Source: Cladopsammia gracilis
Taxonomy: Eukaryota; Cnidaria; Anthozoa; Scleractinia; Dendrophylliidae
Reading direction: 5' to 3'
Length of the DNA stretch: 64,000 nt
NCBI GenBank assembly: GCA_022457155.1
Contig: JAJGOT010000273.1
Location: 816,001 to 880,000 of the forward strand
The translations under genes and the position numbers were made by a program. Shown here in pieces: positions 9,911 through 20,806 of this stretch. Below the pieces are notes generated by a model. That model did not search any database, was not told the origin of the DNA, and saw only the letters and a list, made by a program, of their open reading frames with translations. Positions within the stretch are counted from its first letter, which is position 1; each line of letters begins with the position of its first letter.

Positions 9911-11702
9911 TGTAGGAAAAAAATGTATGAACATATGAATACATCAAGGTATTATAGTGGCCCACAACTGTCACAGCAAAGGCAAAAGCAAAAGGCTCAC
10001 AGCAAAAGCAAAAAGCTCACGGCAAAAGCAAAGGGCTCACAGCAAAAGCAAGAAGCTCACGGCAAGAGCAAAAAGCTCACGGCAAGAGCAAAAAGCTCAC
10101 GGCAAGAGTGAAGTCTTAAGGAGACTGGGAACTATGTCTAGATGGCAGTTTAAAAAAACCAGATTTTTTACCTCTTTTTTTCTCTATACTTTTTTTTTAT
10201 CATAATTCTTGTTGTCTAAATGATCTCACAGTGGTAAACAGCCCGAAAAAAATATATTTGAGATATGAAAGACAACTGAAGCTTATTTTTATATTCGCAC
10301 CCATACGTGGACTTTTTGGACAATCCGCTATTCATACGGTAGTCCAGAATTTTCGTAGAATTTCCATCATGTAATCTGACTTATTCTTGCCGATCCAAAA
10401 TATGATATCTTTGTTAAGATGCATTAAGCGATTCTAGTGAGCGTTGTTGATTTGATTCAGACTAATTTGCTCAGTCCGTGTACACTACGCGAACAACTCA
10501 TTTTACACATGAACTCACAGGTAACTTGGTCACACAACCGCTCGTTCAAAGATGGACTATTAAATACAAGACTAAAAGTAGGTTGAAGAATCGCGAAATA
10601 ATTGTTCACAAACTCTGTTACATGTAAAAATATAATATTATGAAAAAGGTAGGGAAATATTATTATGAAAATTTCGCGAGTATTCGAACGTACAGACTGC
10701 GTGTTCCTGCGAGTGGTGTCACTATTAAAAGAGAGAAATGAGTTGGCATTTGCACGGTTTGCACCAACTGAATAATATATTAACAGACTCCCTTGAAACT
10801 TTTAAACAAAGACGGGATATACTGCCATGAGTCAAATAGGTATTTACATGGAAATTCTACAAAAGTCTGGACTCCCGTTCAATTTAATATTCGCAGTGGT
10901 TTAATCAGGGGCGTATGGGACTGTACCCGGGGACTGTAGGTCGGCTGGCTGATATTTGCTATTCATAGGGGGTTATTCCAGTCTGTGAGTTCCAATACTC
11001 GAGGAATTTCCAGAATAATATTTACCTACCTTATTAATAATATTATATTTTTAACAGAGTTTGTAAGAAATTCATTTCGCGATTATTCAACCTGCTTTTA
11101 GTCTTGTATTTATGGTCTTTGAACGAGAGGTTGCGTGACATTTACCGTGAGTTCAGTAAACAAATTCTCAGTGGCGAGAAATGAGTCTTTCACGTAGTGT
11201 ACACAGACTGAGCAAATTAGTCTGAATCAAATCAACAACGCTCACTAGAATCGCTTAATGCATCTTAACAAAGATATCATATTTTGGATCGGCAAGAATA
11301 AGTCAGACTACATGGAAATTCTACGAAAATTCTGGACTACCGTATGAATAGCGGATTGTCCAAAAAGTCCACGTACGGGTGCGAATATAAAAATAAGCTT
11401 CAGTTGTCTTTCATATCTCAAATATATTTTTTTGGGCTGTTTACCACTGTGAGACCATTTAGACAACAAGAATTATGATAAAAAAAAGTATAGAGGAAAA
11501 AAGGAGGTAAAAAATATATTTTTTAAACTCCTATCTCGACATAGTTCCCAGTCTCCTTAAGACTTCACTCTTGCCGTGAGCTTTTTGCTTTTGCCGTGAG
11601 CCTTTTGCTTTTACCATGGGTCTTTTTCTTTTGCTGTGACAGTTGTGGGCCACTATAATACCTTGATATATTCATTTGTTCATATATTTTTTTCCTACAA
11701 TA
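9909..11702. mobile_element. 1.8 kb palindromic (foldback) element
   Basis: The sequence from ATTGTAGGAAAA at 9909 to about 10700 is repeated in inverted orientation from about 10965 to TTTTCCTACAAT at 11702. This makes two arms of about 750-800 bp around a spacer of about 250 bp. The arms include matched landmarks such as GGCCCACAACTGTCACAGC, TTAAGGAGACTGGGAACTA and ATAGCGGATTGTCC. The left arm carries about six copies of a 20-bp tandem unit (AAAGCTCACGGCAAGAGC); the right arm has fewer. No ORF of note is present. It is inserted in TA-rich DNA, so no target duplication can be read. Confidence 0.85.
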
Positions 11703-11821
11703 TATATTCATTTGTTCATATATTTTTTAATTTTTGGCTTGACTCGAGGTTGACTCATGACTCGAGGTTGACTCGGGCTCGCGGTTGGCTCGTGTAACGC
11801 CACAACTCTACTGTGTTTTAG

Positions 11822-11866
11822 ATATGAACAAGGTGCAAAGATCAAGTGTGGGTGTCCACTGTTCAA
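11822..11866 (+). CDS. Cathepsin-like cysteine protease, small exon
   Basis: This 45-bp exon lies between GTGTTTTAG and GTAAGTTC. One base completes the codon begun at 4500-4501, the frame reads Y-E-Q-G-A-K-I-K-C-G-C-P-L-F, and two bases remain for the next exon. EQGAKIK followed by PLF and then NKTEQTEMKQLV matches the loop before the GP(L/V)AVNVDA segment in this family. It is recognised mainly because its phases join exons 4431-4501 and 29648-29739 exactly. Confidence 0.75.
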
Positions 11867-12099
11867 GTAAGTTCATCCTTGAGTTTTTGTTTGGTTGTCA
11901 ATATTATTTAACCAAGGACAATATAACTGTTTCCTTTCTGTGTTGAGCCATCTTTATTTCTAATGTTCTTTAAAAGTTATAATTATTTCAATAACTTGTA
12001 CCATCATGTTGAAAACTTACACTGCTTGCCAACTCAAACCAAATATAGCTTCCCCTGATTCATTTCATGAATAGTATAGAATATCATAATAGAATATCA

Positions 12100-12255
12100 T
12101 ACAACTAACAATGAAAGCTGTGGAAATGAGAAATGTTGGTTTTTGAGGAGGGAGGAAAAACTGCAGAACACTGACAAGAACCCTCGTAGCAGCTTGACCC
12201 CTTGTAATGTCAAAGAGGAGAAAGAGGAATGAGTTTAAATCTGAACTCTTCAAGT
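12100..12255 (-). repeat. Degraded SINE fragment
   Basis: GAAATGTTGGTTTTTGAGGAGGGAGG resembles, in two halves, the 42070-42110 copy (AATGTTGGTTTTTTGAGGAGG). That copy ends in a tRNA-like head on the minus strand. The tRNA-like head is not recognisable here. Confidence 0.4.
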
Positions 12256-13100
12256 TGTAAAGAGCATGTTATAAAAAATTATTAAATAAAACAATAAAAT
12301 AAAAATTTATTTTATTGTTATATTTCAATTAAAATAAAATGTATTTTTATGATTTTAAATGTAACGCCAAGTGAATATTTGATTTATTTTACTTTGTAAA
12401 ACAAATACGTTTTATGGGATAAAAATAGCTTGTAATCAGTGATATTGATAAAGAAACTGATAGAGCCTGGAGATTGGGGGGGAGGGGTACTACCTTATCT
12501 AAACTACCGGTATACAGGTATGTGTGACCTGAATGCAAATGGATATGGTTTTCAAGCCATTTTTGATCTAATCAAAGGCTCCTAAAAGCCAACTTGTGAA
12601 CACGAAACAACCTTTGGACTCTCCCCTCTCCTCACGTTTTGATTTAAAATATTTTCTTGAAACGTCAACAGTATGGTCAATCTTTCTATCCTGTGGACCC
12701 TCGCTTCTTACTCGCTCCCTCTTTCTCTCCTCGCCCCTCGGCCTCAGCTTCAACAACAAGGCCTGGTTACCTTGCTATTGCACCATTCGAAGCGGTGGGC
12801 ATCCGGTGAAACCTGGTTTCGAAGCGGCATCCGAAATCTTTTCGCGTCTTTTGTTGCATTTTTAGACATTCCATTCTCCATCGTGCATGATAATCTCAAA
12901 ACAACTGTTGTGCAGTTGCGATTTTATTGATCGGTGAGACGTTCTTCGCCATAATTTATAAGCCTACAACTGCTGCTGTAAGAAAAACTGAACGGCCATC
13001 TGTCGTTATTAATTAACGAAGCATATGGGTATGTGCATGTGCTGTCGTTCGTCTGTACATGTACGTGTCGATGCAGTTTTGATCGATTCTTGAACATCAA
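12256..13100. other. Intron sequence, AT-rich, upstream of the nested protease gene
   Basis: No exon or repeat family was recognised. The segment before 13104 is the presumed promoter and 5' UTR of the nested serine protease gene. An in-frame TGA 27 bp upstream limits the start to the ATG at 13104. Confidence 0.4.
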
Positions 13101-13103
13101 GTC

Positions 13104-13622
13104 ATGCATAGCGGTGATTTATTAGGCGACGAGGGAAGAAAAGCACTGAATGCTTGTGTAAAGGTCAAGATTATTGGAAGACCAGCAACACGCCGATATG
13201 ATTACCATGAAGCACATTGGCGACTGAAGCAGTGTTATGCAGGGAACTATCCTGATATAAGCTTAAAGTTTGGGTCGTTGTTTCGATCGCGAGCTGGTGT
13301 GAGACTACCATGGTTAGACGTGGATCAACTCTTGCTTCCCCGTAAATCATTAATTGATAATTGTGACATTTTTGACATCCATAAGGCCCTTGTTTGTTTT
13401 GATGAAATTCTTTACGTTGAAAAATACCCAGGCGAAAGAACTGGGTCGGATGAACTGAAGGACCTCATTGATAAACGGAGGGCAGATGTTAAAAAAGAAT
13501 TCAAGGAAGCAACTGCTAACCCAGATGGAAAACACAGATATTCCTGGCTTGTTGCACAGCGTCGAGTGAGGGATTGCTATGCTGGTAACTTTACAGGAGA
13601 TTCACCGTTACTCGAAAGTAAG
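13104..13622 (+). CDS. Multi-repeat HtrA/trypsin-like serine protease, 5' half (interrupted by transposon)
   Basis: The N-terminal 173 codons of a protein whose remainder lies at 25022-26692. The start ATG is followed by H-S-G-D-L-L-G-D-E-G-R-K-A-L-N-A-C, which aligns with Met55 onwards of the intact minus-strand paralogue at 42765-45104. One full copy of the roughly 80-residue repeat is present: CDIFDIHKALVCFD, EKYPGERTGSDELKDLID, RRADVKKEF, then YSWLVAQRRVRDCYAG. The ORF would be 729 aa without the transposon. The codon AAG ends at 13622, the last base of the left target duplication, and the frame resumes at ACG 25022. The gene has no introns and lies within intron 3 of the cathepsin gene, same strand. 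As it stands, translation would run into the transposon and stop at 13668-13670. Confidence 0.85.
13615..13622. repeat. Target-site duplication, left copy (AAAGTAAG)
   Basis: The eight bases AAAGTAAG directly precede the left terminus GGTTGTTTCTGCG. The same eight bases follow the right terminus at 25014-25021. An 8-bp duplication is typical of hAT, P and Zisupton/KDZ-type cut-and-paste elements. Confidence 0.95.
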
Positions 13623-13830
13623 GGTTGTTTCTGCGTGTACCGGAGCACAGTATACGTCATGAGATTATAGCTAAATTAATTCTGTCGAGTTGCATAATTA
13701 GAGATTGTAGCTAAATTAATTCTGTCAAATTGCATAATTAGAGAAAATAATTTTTGAACTTGTGTACATTAGCGAAAATTATTTTCAAAGGCCGTTTGTC
13801 GAGAGGTCCACTGCACGTCCACACCTCCAT
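13623..13830 (+). repeat. Left terminal inverted repeat of the giant transposon
   Basis: Mirror of 24806-25013. It contains two 39-bp direct repeats, likely transposase-binding subterminal repeats by analogy with other DNA transposons; that role is inferred. Confidence 0.92.
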
Positions 13831-14698
13831 ATGTCCATATGTCCACAGGTCCACAGGTCCACAGGTCCACACCTCCACACCTCCACACCTCCTATCCACA
13901 TGTCCACACATCCACACGTCCACACCTCCACACCTCCTGTCCATATGTCCACAGGTCCACAGGTCCACAGGTCCACATGTCCACACCTCCACACCTCCTA
14001 TCCACATGTCCACACGTCCACAGGTCCACACGTCCACAGGTCCACACGTCCACAGGTCCACACGTCCACAGGTCCACACGTCCACACCTCCACACCTCCT
14101 GTCCATATGTCCACAGGTCCACAGGTCCACATGTCCACAGGTCCACAGGTCCACAGGTCCACAGGTCCACACGTCCACAGGTCCACACGTCCACAGGTCC
14201 ACACGTCCACAGGTCCACACCTCCACACCTCCTGTCCACGTGTCCACAGGTCCACATGTCCACACCTCCACACCTCCTATCCACATGTCCACACGTCCAC
14301 ATGTCCACACGTCCACAGGTCCACACGTCCACACCTCCACACCTCCTGTCCATATGTCCACAGGTCCACAGGTCCACATGTCCACACGTCCACAGGTCCA
14401 CACGTCCACAGGTCCACACGTCCACAGGTCCACACCTCCACACCTCCTGTCCACGTGTCCACAGGTCCACATGTCCACACCTCCACACCTCCTATCCACA
14501 TGTCCACACGTCCACATGTCCACACGTCCACAGGTCCACACGTCCACACCTCCACACCTCCTGTCCATATGTCCACAGGTCCACAGGTCCACATGTCCAC
14601 ACGTCCACAGGTCCACACTTCCACAGGTCCACACGTCCACATGTCCACATCTCCTGTCCACGCGTTCACATGTTTATACGTTCACACGTCCACACGTT
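13806..14698. repeat. Octamer minisatellite (GTCCACAN), left arm
   Basis: About 110 copies of an 8-bp unit with variants GTCCACAG, GTCCACAC, GTCCACAT and CTCCACAC. CTCCTATCC and CTCCTGTCC interruptions recur in a higher-order pattern with a period of about 215 bp (compare 14231 and 14446). Because the unit is 8 bp and has no stop in any phase, long ORFs appear in several frames on both strands. They are artefacts. It forms the inner part of the left TIR. Confidence 0.95.
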
Positions 14699-15102
14699 TT
14701 AATGGCAGTGTGGAAATGGCTAAGTTTCCGAAGTGTAGAAGTTTTGGTCTAGAAATCTGGAAGTCTGAAAGCTTGCAAGTCCGGTAACGTGGAAGTCTGG
14801 AAGTGTGTAGTTTCAGTAAAAGTGATTTGGGTAATGATAAGTCAGAAAAAATCACCTTTTCAAAGCATGGGTAACCAATTAATTACATTTGTTGAATAAA
14901 ATGAATTTATTTCTATATCAATTAATAACAGACTTTTACATTATCCTTGAAATTCTACTAGTCATTTTCTTTCTTACGGTTTTTTTTAAATTTTAAGCAG
15001 GAAGTTAATGAGAATGTATCGAGTCGGAAACTTATCGATCTCTAAGGTCAAATTTAATAGACTGCTCTCCGCAGTCTATCCTTTCTGTACAAATTCAACA
15101 TA
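14699..15102. other. Transposon interior, noncoding
   Basis: After the minisatellite come degenerate GGAAGTCTGGAAGT-like repeats (14755-14805) and AT-rich sequence. No gene or clear inverted repeat was found. Confidence 0.4.
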
Positions 15103-15461
15103 CTTTAAAGTGGCAGTTCGATCAAATTTTTGTTTCATTTTTGCGAATTTTTCGTCGGAAGGAAACAATGTATTTAGTAACCTGTCCAAACCGTTTTTCA
15201 AGCCGATCAAGGGAAAGCGCAATTAAATTCGCATGTTCCTGAAGTTTCAGTCACTTTCGCTGTCTATGTTTGGTTACTGCAGGAACATGCAAATTTAACG
15301 GCGGCTGTGCAAATGCGAAAAGTATGGCCGAAAAAGAACGTTCTCCTGTGATTGGATTGACAAACGGTTTGGGCAGGTTACTAAATACATTTATTTATTT
15401 TCTTTCGAAAGTGAAAAAAAAAACCGAAATTTAAAAATTTGATCGAACTAGCACTTTAAAG
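15103..15461. mobile_element. MITE inside the giant transposon (CTTTAAAGTG ends)
   Basis: The left end CTTTAAAGTGGCAGTTCGATC and the right end GATCGAACTAGCACTTTAAAG are inverted copies with a few mismatches. Matching subterminal stretches include TTTAGTAACCTG...CAAACCG and CAAACGGTTTGGGCAGGTTAC. Noncoding, about 360 bp. Confidence 0.7.
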
Positions 15462-16105
15462 AAACTCAACTCAACTGAACCAGAAATGAATATGAAGTGT
15501 AAAATCACGGGCAAACCGGATTTTTAATGATAAAGCGACTAAATCGGCTGAGTCAAATGACCTATGTTGTTTGGCGAATAGCAAATAAACTTTCAAGGAA
15601 ACCGTCGTCCTTTGATTGGCCTCGTTGCACGCACAACCTATTTTTGTGTTTGCAATAATTTGGTCAAACAGGCCAAACTTTAAAAGCGTCGCAGACTTGC
15701 CTTCAGTCTGGCCAAAATTTTCGGCAGTACATTCTAGCGCACGTTTGCCTCCCAATGCCTTTTTGATTAACCATTGTCTTTTTTTCTTGAGAAAAACAAA
15801 ATGTGCATTTTGCAGCACGTACGGTTTTGTTCATCTTTGTTCAAAAAAGATTAATGTGATGGTGGGTGGATACGCGAAGATCTGCTCCTATGTTGGAAAT
15901 TGAAATTTGAACAAAAACTCAAAAGCGCAAAAAATCAAATGATTTGACTTCTGGTGCAACAAGAGCGCCAGTGTGTCAAGAGCATTTTATACAATAGATG
16001 GGTGCGTACGTGCGTGCATGCACCCGTACGCCAAAAATGCTTCCAAATTTTAGCGAATATTTTTACGCCAAATTTGCATTTAGTCTAGTGAGATCCGTCT
16101 TTTAC
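15462..16105. other. Transposon interior, noncoding
   Basis: No protein similarity was recognised. A GGGTGCGTACGTGCGTGCATG palindromic patch, read in two overlapping halves, lies at about 16000-16030. Confidence 0.35.
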
Positions 16106-16242
16106 AGTGGTTTTCCTCAGACCGTGAAACAGTTTTTATTAGTTAGTGTATAATAGTCAAATAGACTAAAGAAAACAATGGAAATAATATCTACTAACCT
16201 CTATTAGTGTACTAACTATTTCACGGTCTAAGGAAAATCACT
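16106..16242. mobile_element. Small MITE (AGTGATTTTCC ends)
   Basis: AGTGGTTTTCCTCAGACCGTG at the left and CACGGTCTAAGGAAAATCACT at the right are inverted copies. The element is 137 bp and noncoding. Confidence 0.7.
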
Positions 16243-16320
16243 CTTTTTGATGTTATTTGCTTGTGTATTTGGTTATAAGGCAACAAGACGTCCAAGTTTA
16301 AGGTGACTTAGCTGCTATTA

Positions 16321-16854
16321 GAGAGCTTAAGCAACGACGACGGCAACGCCATGAAAAACGTCACTTGAAAAAAGGATTCGCGCTTTTTTAAACTACTTTG
16401 CAGTTTCAATTTGTTTAGTTTGTCTAATGCGTCTGGATTGTCCAGGAGCTAGATTTGAAGGGATGGATTACCAGTTCAAAGGGAGAAAGGAAAATTAACC
16501 GTCGTGTGTTCACGTTCTCCACAAAACCTATAATTTGATCATTTGACGTTGTTTTGCAGGGAACGGCAAAGAAATGTACCAAAATGTAAAACGCACGTGC
16601 AACACGTACAGAGGCATTGTTTTCGCTTATTAAACCTGTTGTTTTGTGCCGTTCTCGCTGCCGTCACCGTTGTGGTTGCTTAGGACCGATTTACACGGTA
16701 CAAATTTATCGCATGCGACACGCTTAAAACATGCTTACAGCATGCTTACAACACGAATTACTCCGTGTAAATCAGTTCAAGTCATTTCGTAAGCATGCCG
16801 TAAGCGTGTCGCATGCAACAAAGTTGTACCGTGTAAATCGGCCCTTAAGCTCTC
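16321..16854. mobile_element. MITE (GAGAGCTTAAGC ends) interrupted by a nested MITE
   Basis: The left end GAGAGCTTAAGCAACGACGAC and the right end GCTTAAGCTCTC (with the internal part CCGTTGTGGTTGC before the nested insertion) are inverted copies. TATTA flanks both sides (16316-16320 and 16855-16859). The nested element at 16683-16844 splits the right end. Confidence 0.7.
16683..16844. mobile_element. Harbinger-type foldback MITE nested in another MITE
   Basis: Its ends are GGACCGATTTACACGGTAC and GTACCGTGTAAATCGGCCC, and TTA flanks both sides (16680-16682 and 16845-16847). GG-starting TIRs with a TTA duplication are the PIF/Harbinger pattern. Most of its 162 bp is palindromic. Confidence 0.75.
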
Positions 16855-16890
16855 TATTACTAAAAGACAGTTGCCTTAAAATAATACTGA

Positions 16891-19800
16891 TTAACTAGGA
16901 GAAAAATTCATGGCTACCTGCTGGAGATAAAACTTCCTGAACAGCATTGCCTGGTCATTTATGCTCTTATACTTTCTCTTAATAGCAGCTTCACTTTTAG
17001 GTGAAATTGGAATGGTTACATGTTGAATGGAATTCGCACGGGAAACAATATTATTAAAGAGTTCACAAACTTTGTTCTCTGTTGCTTCTCCTAGATTTTG
17101 AATAAGCATATCAAAAAGAACCTCAACCAGAATGTGTTCCATCTTAGACCACTTTGGATCTGCAGGCTGTTCTCCTTTCCTTTGCATAAAGGTCAAGCTA
17201 CTAGCAGTTGTTTTTTGTAGCTCGTGTCTTACACGCTTTCTACTGAACGACCGTTTTCCTCCTTTCATGGGAACACAGTCTGGTCTTTCACCAAGTGGAT
17301 TAGAACAATTGCAGCACCTGCATGATGATGTACAAGCACGGTATTCTCTGTAACAGGGACAGAGTGTTCGACGTGCACCAGGTTCCTGTGCACAGAATTT
17401 TCTTGGCATGTTACTAATAACAGCAGAATCACCCAAATCTTTTTCACATTTCTTTTTCTTGGCTGCTCCTCTTCCACACCCACATCCCTTTGATTGTTCT
17501 CTTTCAGAACAAGAAGTGTCCTGGATAATCTGGTCACGTTCAAGGTTTGCTGTGTGCTGTACTTCCACAATTGCATCATAGTGGCCACTGCCCATATGGT
17601 TGAAGGCAAGGTACAAAGTTTGATGTGTACAGACATTCTGACGAGGGGTTATAGGAATGACATGGAAATTATCCATCGATGTGAACAACACCATGTTGAC
17701 TCTCAGTACATTTGCCAGGGATAATGCCATCACATTGCCAATCTCTCCAGCATACACACCTAAGTTTTTGAAGTTGTTTACCTGCTCTTCATACTCAATG
17801 TTATCAGTAATGATATAACTTTCATATTCTACTCTATTTTCATGCAATTCAGAAACCATTAAACTTCGCAAACCAGCTACAGCAAGGCGATGTTCACCAT
17901 GTAAAAGGTTATGGAATCCAATAATTTGTAGATGATGAGAAATCTCAGAGTTACCTGACGCTACCATTTGCTTTAACTGAAAAATAATACTTGAAAACAA
18001 GCAATCACCATCAGGAGCCACAGGAAGTTTTTCAAATTTGTAACTAGCAAGGACTTTATCTAATTTACTTGCCATGTCTGTTGTGTTGTCTGATGACATT
18101 GTTCCAAATGAAAATAATCCATGTGTCCCCATTAAGTGAAAATGATCCGTGTTGGCGGCAAAGCTGACATTTTCCGGTAAACTGGATGTCAAAAAGTATA
18201 AATTAAGTGCACGTGTGAAAGCACCACTTTCAATATCTTTCATTTCACATTCTTCATCACTATCACTGGTGGTCTCTTCTGGCTCAGCCTGATCCTCAAA
18301 AGCCTTGGTCATGGCATCTTGCATTTCTCCCAAAGAATTAGAACACTCCTGGTAAACATTGGGAAGAGATAGCCCATTGTCAACTTGCTTGTTTTAAATT
18401 CCAATTCCAAACATCTCTTTAGAGGGACCAGTTTCACTTTCTTTGAGTTCGGTTTTTCGTGACATTATGGGACGAACTATTTTTCGCTTTGATCCCTTGT
18501 TCTTGGCCATTCTTTGCTCATTCCACCTGTATAGAAAAGATGACAAAAGAGTAACTGCCAAGAGAACCCCAACTCGGCCCTTTGAGGTTGCATGACGGAT
18601 GCTTTTGTGCAAATTTTCATTTCGTTCGCTTCCACATCCCACTGGAATATTTGACAAGCATCCTTTCCTGATATGTTTCTTCAAATTCTCTATTTCCTTC
18701 ATTGCTGTTGCTGGAAGCACTGCTTGGTTTTCATATGCATGTCCATATTCTCTTCTAAGACATGTGGTAATGGAGTCGGCAATGTGCGAATTTCTCCGGC
18801 ATCTGATGGATGACGAAAAACAAGTCTAAATGCCTGACAGCAACGAAATGTAAAAGGATGCCGCTTTGGCATATTCTTTACAACACGTTGCACGGCATGA
18901 AATAAGTCTAGCTTTACCTGAAGCTCTGGACCAAAAACGTCCTGCAGTTTCTTTCTCCATGCACAGCAATTATCTATACTACAAAGAGTTCTGTTCTTCT
19001 TTTGTTTGTCAAAACGATTTTTTAGTCCCTTCAGGAGATCTCTTACTTTATCAAATGCAGTTCCTTTAGTCAACTGTCAAGCCAAAACTACACCGTTCTC
19101 ATTTAAAACACAAAACATAGAGTCATACTGTTTCTCCCACTTTTGGTCTGACTTGCGCAGCAATCCTATGTTGGCTGCAACTTTGAATGTGTGGTCACAA
19201 GAAAACCACGAGGCAGCCGTCTGTGCCATACATTCCTTGTAAAGCCATTCTTTATTCTGATAATCATGGACTATACAGTTACAAATGAAGTCATTACTGG
19301 GAGTTTTGAGTTCATCAGGGAAGGAGACAGGAAAGTCTTCTGTGACACTGCATTCATCAGTAACCTTTGAGTTTGCTTGACGATAACAATTGCGGTCTTG
19401 ATTAAACATTTCACACCTTTCTTGAAGATATTCCAGTTGCTGTTGAGCGAGAAGACTTTCTATTTGCTCAATTTTAAATCCAAAACTGCTGTACAATACA
19501 ACGGTATTGTACAGATCTCTTGTTATCCCACTCGTGTGACTTAGTAAGAAGGGCAGCCGTTCTTTGCAGGTAAATTGTCGAAGGATGTACTCGTCATGTG
19601 CAATGATTTCGTGACCCTTGTTACATCTGTAAACTCGACTGACTAAATAAGTAACACCAGTTCCTGCAAACAGCAGTCTCGGAGCACTTCTTTCATTCCT
19701 GCCGTCTTTCCAATGACATGGTCGAAGTAAAATATCAGAACAATCACATCGAGGGCATCTAACAACTCCTTTTGATAGAGTACGTTGAGAAACTGGATCC

Positions 19801-19949
19801 CACAGAATTAGTGTTGGCCTCAGGTAATAATATGGGTCTGGAACAGCAGCTGTTCCGAAGCACACTGGTAGTGGGGGATTGACAACAAACGGCGCTACGC
19901 CCCCGGTGTATCGATAAACTACCTTTTGTATATATGTGTAATGTTTCTC
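16891..19949 (-). pseudogene. Transposase exon: Cys-rich module, DDE core, OTU protease, CXC domain (decayed)
   Basis: Read on the minus strand from a predicted acceptor (AG at 19950-19951). First comes a Cys-rich zinc-like module (VRCPRCDC...C...YRCNKGH; 19755-19610). A DDE-type RNase H-fold core follows: CDHTFKVAANIG with D at 19194-19196, then CSIDNCCAWRKKL, LDLFHAVQR with D at 18906-18908, and GCGSERNENLHK with the likely E near 18618-18627. Next is an OTU cysteine protease (PDGDC with Cys at 18001-18003; GHYDAI with the His). Last is a CXC tesmin-type zinc domain (KGCGCG..., then CPCYREYRACTSSCRCCNCSNP). Lesions: TGA at 19077-19079 at a position expected to be Trp, a 1-nt frameshift near 18710-18735, and TAA at 18394-18396. 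The rest of the frame is preserved, so the decay is recent. The KDZ/Zisupton-like affiliation is tentative. Confidence 0.75.
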
Positions 19950-20241
19950 CTTATAAGAAATGGAAGAAACAAACAATAAACAGTGATATATTACCACAAT
20001 TTTCGAAAGAAATTTAACCACCGCGTGTTCGCCATTTTGAGATGTGGTTATTTTGGTCAGGCGTCTTTTTGTGGGTTTACCCGAAATAGATAATCCGGAA
20101 TCCGGAATCCGGAATCCGGAATCCGGAATCCTACTGAAACGGAATGAAAATAAAATTATAAAATAAAAATAAAACAATGAATACATAATACAATAGGGGT
20201 TTCAAAAGATTCAACTTCATAGACAGTACACTGTGATTCAT

Positions 20242-20806
20242 ATTCTTGGCTTTCACTTACGTCATATCAAAATTCAGAAGCATTAAAAAATAGATTTTGG
20301 ATCCAAAATGTTTATGGAATTGTAAAGAGTTTAAAACTACACATCTTGGCCAAATTGTGAAGCGCAAAAGCATTTCGTTCAAGAGTTATAGGCGAACGAG
20401 TATTAGATACTTTTAGTAAGAAATGTATGGAGCGGCCATCTTTGTGCCCCTGAGAGGGGCACAAAGATGGCGGCCAAAAATTCAAAGTCTTAATTACACC
20501 AAAAATCACATCCAAAAATATTGTATTTGCTATAAGCTCAATTAACTCGGCTTATAAGCACTTATAATGCAAACAATAACTTTCAGCTGATTCAATTTTG
20601 TTTATTTTCGCGGCTTATCTGAAATAGCGTGACGCATTGCGTGACACATTTAAAACCTTTGTAAATCGGAAGCAAAACATCGTTAAAACCTGAAACTTTT
20701 TGTGAAAGATTATACCACTTGTATCCACATACCATGTTAGAAACAGCTTTGTAGGACGTTTTCTTTAGATTTTTTAATTTTTATGACGTCACGTGAAAGC
20801 CAAGAA
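20242..20806. mobile_element. MITE, copy 1 of a family also at 57454-58017
   Basis: The ends ATTCTTGGCTTTCAC and GTGAAAGCCAAGAAT are inverted. Over about 550 bp it aligns with 57454-58017 (shared blocks include GGAGCGGCCATCTT, GAAATAGCGTGACG and CATCGTTAAAACCTG). The centre has a hairpin, GTGCCCCTGAGAGGGGCAC. The ends of the two copies differ (CTTGGCTTTCAC versus GAGCGTTTTCAC). Confidence 0.8.

Noticed and set aside
13738..14787. Long ORFs (up to 341 codons) in several frames on both strands
   Set aside because: They come from an 8-bp tandem repeat without stop codons in any phase; the peptides are rotations of one repeat.
19950..20186. Transposase start at the upstream end of its open frame
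   Set aside because: The first 79 codons are low-complexity, include the (ATCCGG)n repeat and lack family motifs; an acceptor at 19949 fits better.
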